Shown in pieces: positions 6,357 through 7,679 of a stretch of DNA of 7,679 bases. The notes below the pieces were generated by a model. The model worked only from the letters and a program-made list of their open reading frames with translations. It had not been told where the DNA came from and did not search any database. The stretch lies in NCBI GenBank assembly GCA_945868555.1, contig CAMBMC010000108.1, positions 1 to 7,679 on the forward strand, read 5' to 3'. Made by a program: the position numbers and the translations under genes. Position 1 is the stretch's first letter. Each line of letters starts with the position of its first letter. This DNA is from Chitinophaga pinensis. Its GTDB lineage: Bacteria > Bacteroidota > Bacteroidia > Flavobacteriales_D > Crocinitomicaceae.

Positions 6357-7679
6357 ATGTCAATAAAAGAAAAGGTAATAAAGAACAATCAAAGTCTCGT
6401 CCCATTTTTTGGGGAGCGTTTAGATTTTATTCGTGGCTTGGATCCGCTTGGATTACAGAACACGTCTGACGCTACCTTTTCATTGCTTTTGCCAGGTTTA
6501 AACAACGTTACAGGAAGAATCAGGTATTACAGCTTTTATTGTTGGCTATTGGATGAATACAGCAAAAGAGTTGGTAGCACCGATCCTTTTGTACAACGCA
6601 AATTTATTCGAACGGCTGAATACATAATCGCTCTATGTTCTCAATACTATGAAAATGGGAATAGTAGCATGCCTGGTAGTAATTATGCCTATACACAAGT
6701 ACAGATTGATGGATTAAATACACATGATCTCAATGCTGGTATCTTCAAGCCGGATGGAACAACGGCGCGCACATACTGGAATTTTAGCTGGGGAGCGTTC
6801 GGACAGTATTATATAGGTTCAATCCGAGATATTGGAATCATCATTGATCGTGAGAGTAATGGGGGTGTCTATACACGCACAAATACCAACGACCAAGGAA
6901 TTATTAGCGGAGAAATGCTTGCAAAAGCGTTTAATGAAAACATTAACAGCGCAGATCTATTCTTTCAATGTTTGAACAAAGGTGAAATAAGTGAAAATGA
7001 ATTGAAAGGTCTACTACCTGACTTTAATTTAACCTCAATTCCAAAGAATACCGAAGAACAGCGTTTACTCGCTCAATTGCTTATTCAAAAGGATTTTCCA
7101 CTTAGAATTGAGGAAGAGTCAATTTCGTTGCGCAAAGAAACGATAGCACATTTACTAAGATTTGCCCAATCCAAACCAGAAAAATTCAACGATCGGGAAT
7201 TTGTCTATTCTGCATACAACGCGAAAGGGCTGGTTGAAGAGCAATTTGATACAAGCCTATTTGGATGGTACTATTACCAGTTCAACGAGTTTTGGCATTA
7301 TTCGAACACTTCACTTCTTAACGGAATATTAGATTTTTTAGAATCTACATCCGGACCAAATTGGGTTCAGCTCAATCTGTTTGTGGATCAAGTTTCAGAA
7401 CAACTCATTGCTAAATTTATTGAAGGAGGATATACGAATGTTCCCAACCAAACACTCAAAGAGTTTTTAGCTCAATTTGAAGGAGATGAATACCAATGGC
7501 TTAGTAATTCAGGACAAAACTCGAAAATTGATCGCATTTATACTGGATTTCTATTGATGTTTTCACAGTTTGTCAATAATACGGATGAACTTGCAAAACT
7601 CAAGGAGTATGGCGAAAACAATGAATTGGCAAAAGACGGTGAAGGCGCAGGATATTTCCTTTTGCAGTTCAAATCTAAA
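6357..7679 (+). CDS. Uncharacterised large protein, likely component of the defence locus (3'-truncated)
   Basis: I translated this by hand from the ATG at 6357; the frame is open for 441 codons to the window end, so the C-terminus is missing. An in-frame TAG at 6342-6344 rules out a longer N-terminus with ATG. The most distinctive part is the N-terminal region: GLDPLGLQ (27-34), LLPGLNNVTGRIRYYSFY (44-61) and CWLLDEY (62-68). I have the impression of a recurrent family with this signature near helicase genes but cannot name it. Aromatic residues are plentiful (for example GWYYYQFNEFWHY at 303-315). I see no Walker motif, no signal peptide, no membrane segment and no clear nuclease motif in the visible part. 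Base composition (about 37-43% in sampled lines) resembles the giant helicase rather than the AT-rich gene just upstream, which hints that it belongs to the same ancestral locus. A function in the defence module is inferred from position only. Confidence 0.85.
   Translation, partial: MSIKEKVIKNNQSLVPFFGERLDFIRGLDPLGLQNTSDATFSLLLPGLNNVTGRIRYYSFYCWLLDEYSKRVGSTDPFVQRKFIRTAEYIIALCSQYYENGNSSMPGSNYAYTQVQIDGLNTHDLNAGIFKPDGTTARTYWNFSWGAFGQYYIGSIRDIGIIIDRESNGGVYTRTNTNDQGIISGEMLAKAFNENINSADLFFQCLNKGEISENELKGLLPDFNLTSIPKNTEEQRLLAQLLIQKDFPLRIEEESISLRKETIAHLLRFAQSKPEKFNDREFVYSAYNAKGLVEEQFDTSLFGWYYYQFNEFWHYSNTSLLNGILDFLESTSGPNWVQLNLFVDQVSEQLIAKFIEGGYTNVPNQTLKEFLAQFEGDEYQWLSNSGQNSKIDRIYTGFLLMFSQFVNNTDELAKLKEYGENNELAKDGEGAGYFLLQFKSK

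Overview
The window looks like chromosomal DNA from a member of the Bacteroidota. None of the starts has a convincing Shine-Dalgarno sequence, leaders are A/T-rich, possible promoter elements resemble the Bacteroidota pattern (TTG ... TAnnTTTG), and GC is moderate (about 42% in sampled lines of the big gene). The taxonomic call is an inference; there is no marker gene here.

Layout. Positions 3-317 (minus) hold the N-terminal 105 residues of a SNF2-type helicase-related protein of the kind called DrmD in DISARM systems, cut off by the window edge. Only 2 bp upstream of its start lies the stop of a giant 1719-residue minus-strand protein (320-5479): a superfamily 2 helicase, a DUF1998-like region and a C-terminal Vsr/DUF559-like nuclease domain in one chain. 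A 222-bp intergenic region (5480-5701) separates this operon from two plus-strand genes. It carries a 26-bp inverted repeat around a possible -33 element and four ATGCA-type words. The first plus-strand gene (5702-6322) encodes a small, very basic protein with an IF2_N/MerR-like helical domain and is markedly AT-rich (about 32% GC by hand count). The second (6357 to the window end, open) encodes at least 441 residues of a protein with a strikingly conserved-looking N-terminus that I cannot assign to a named family.

Working model. The helicase-DUF1998-nuclease protein followed directly by a DrmD-like helicase is a DISARM-related or Druantia-related anti-phage or anti-foreign-DNA module. The components differ from textbook DISARM: the helicase and DUF1998 parts are fused, a nuclease domain is attached, and no methyltransferase is visible in the window. 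The small basic protein may be a DNA-binding regulator of the divergent promoter region, or an unrelated insertion. The large plus-strand protein may be a further effector or sensor component. These functional links are inference from gene order and family resemblance.

There are no RNA genes, insertion sequences, CRISPR arrays or convincing terminators. The only non-coding stretches are 2 bp (318-319), 222 bp (5480-5701) and 34 bp (6323-6356).
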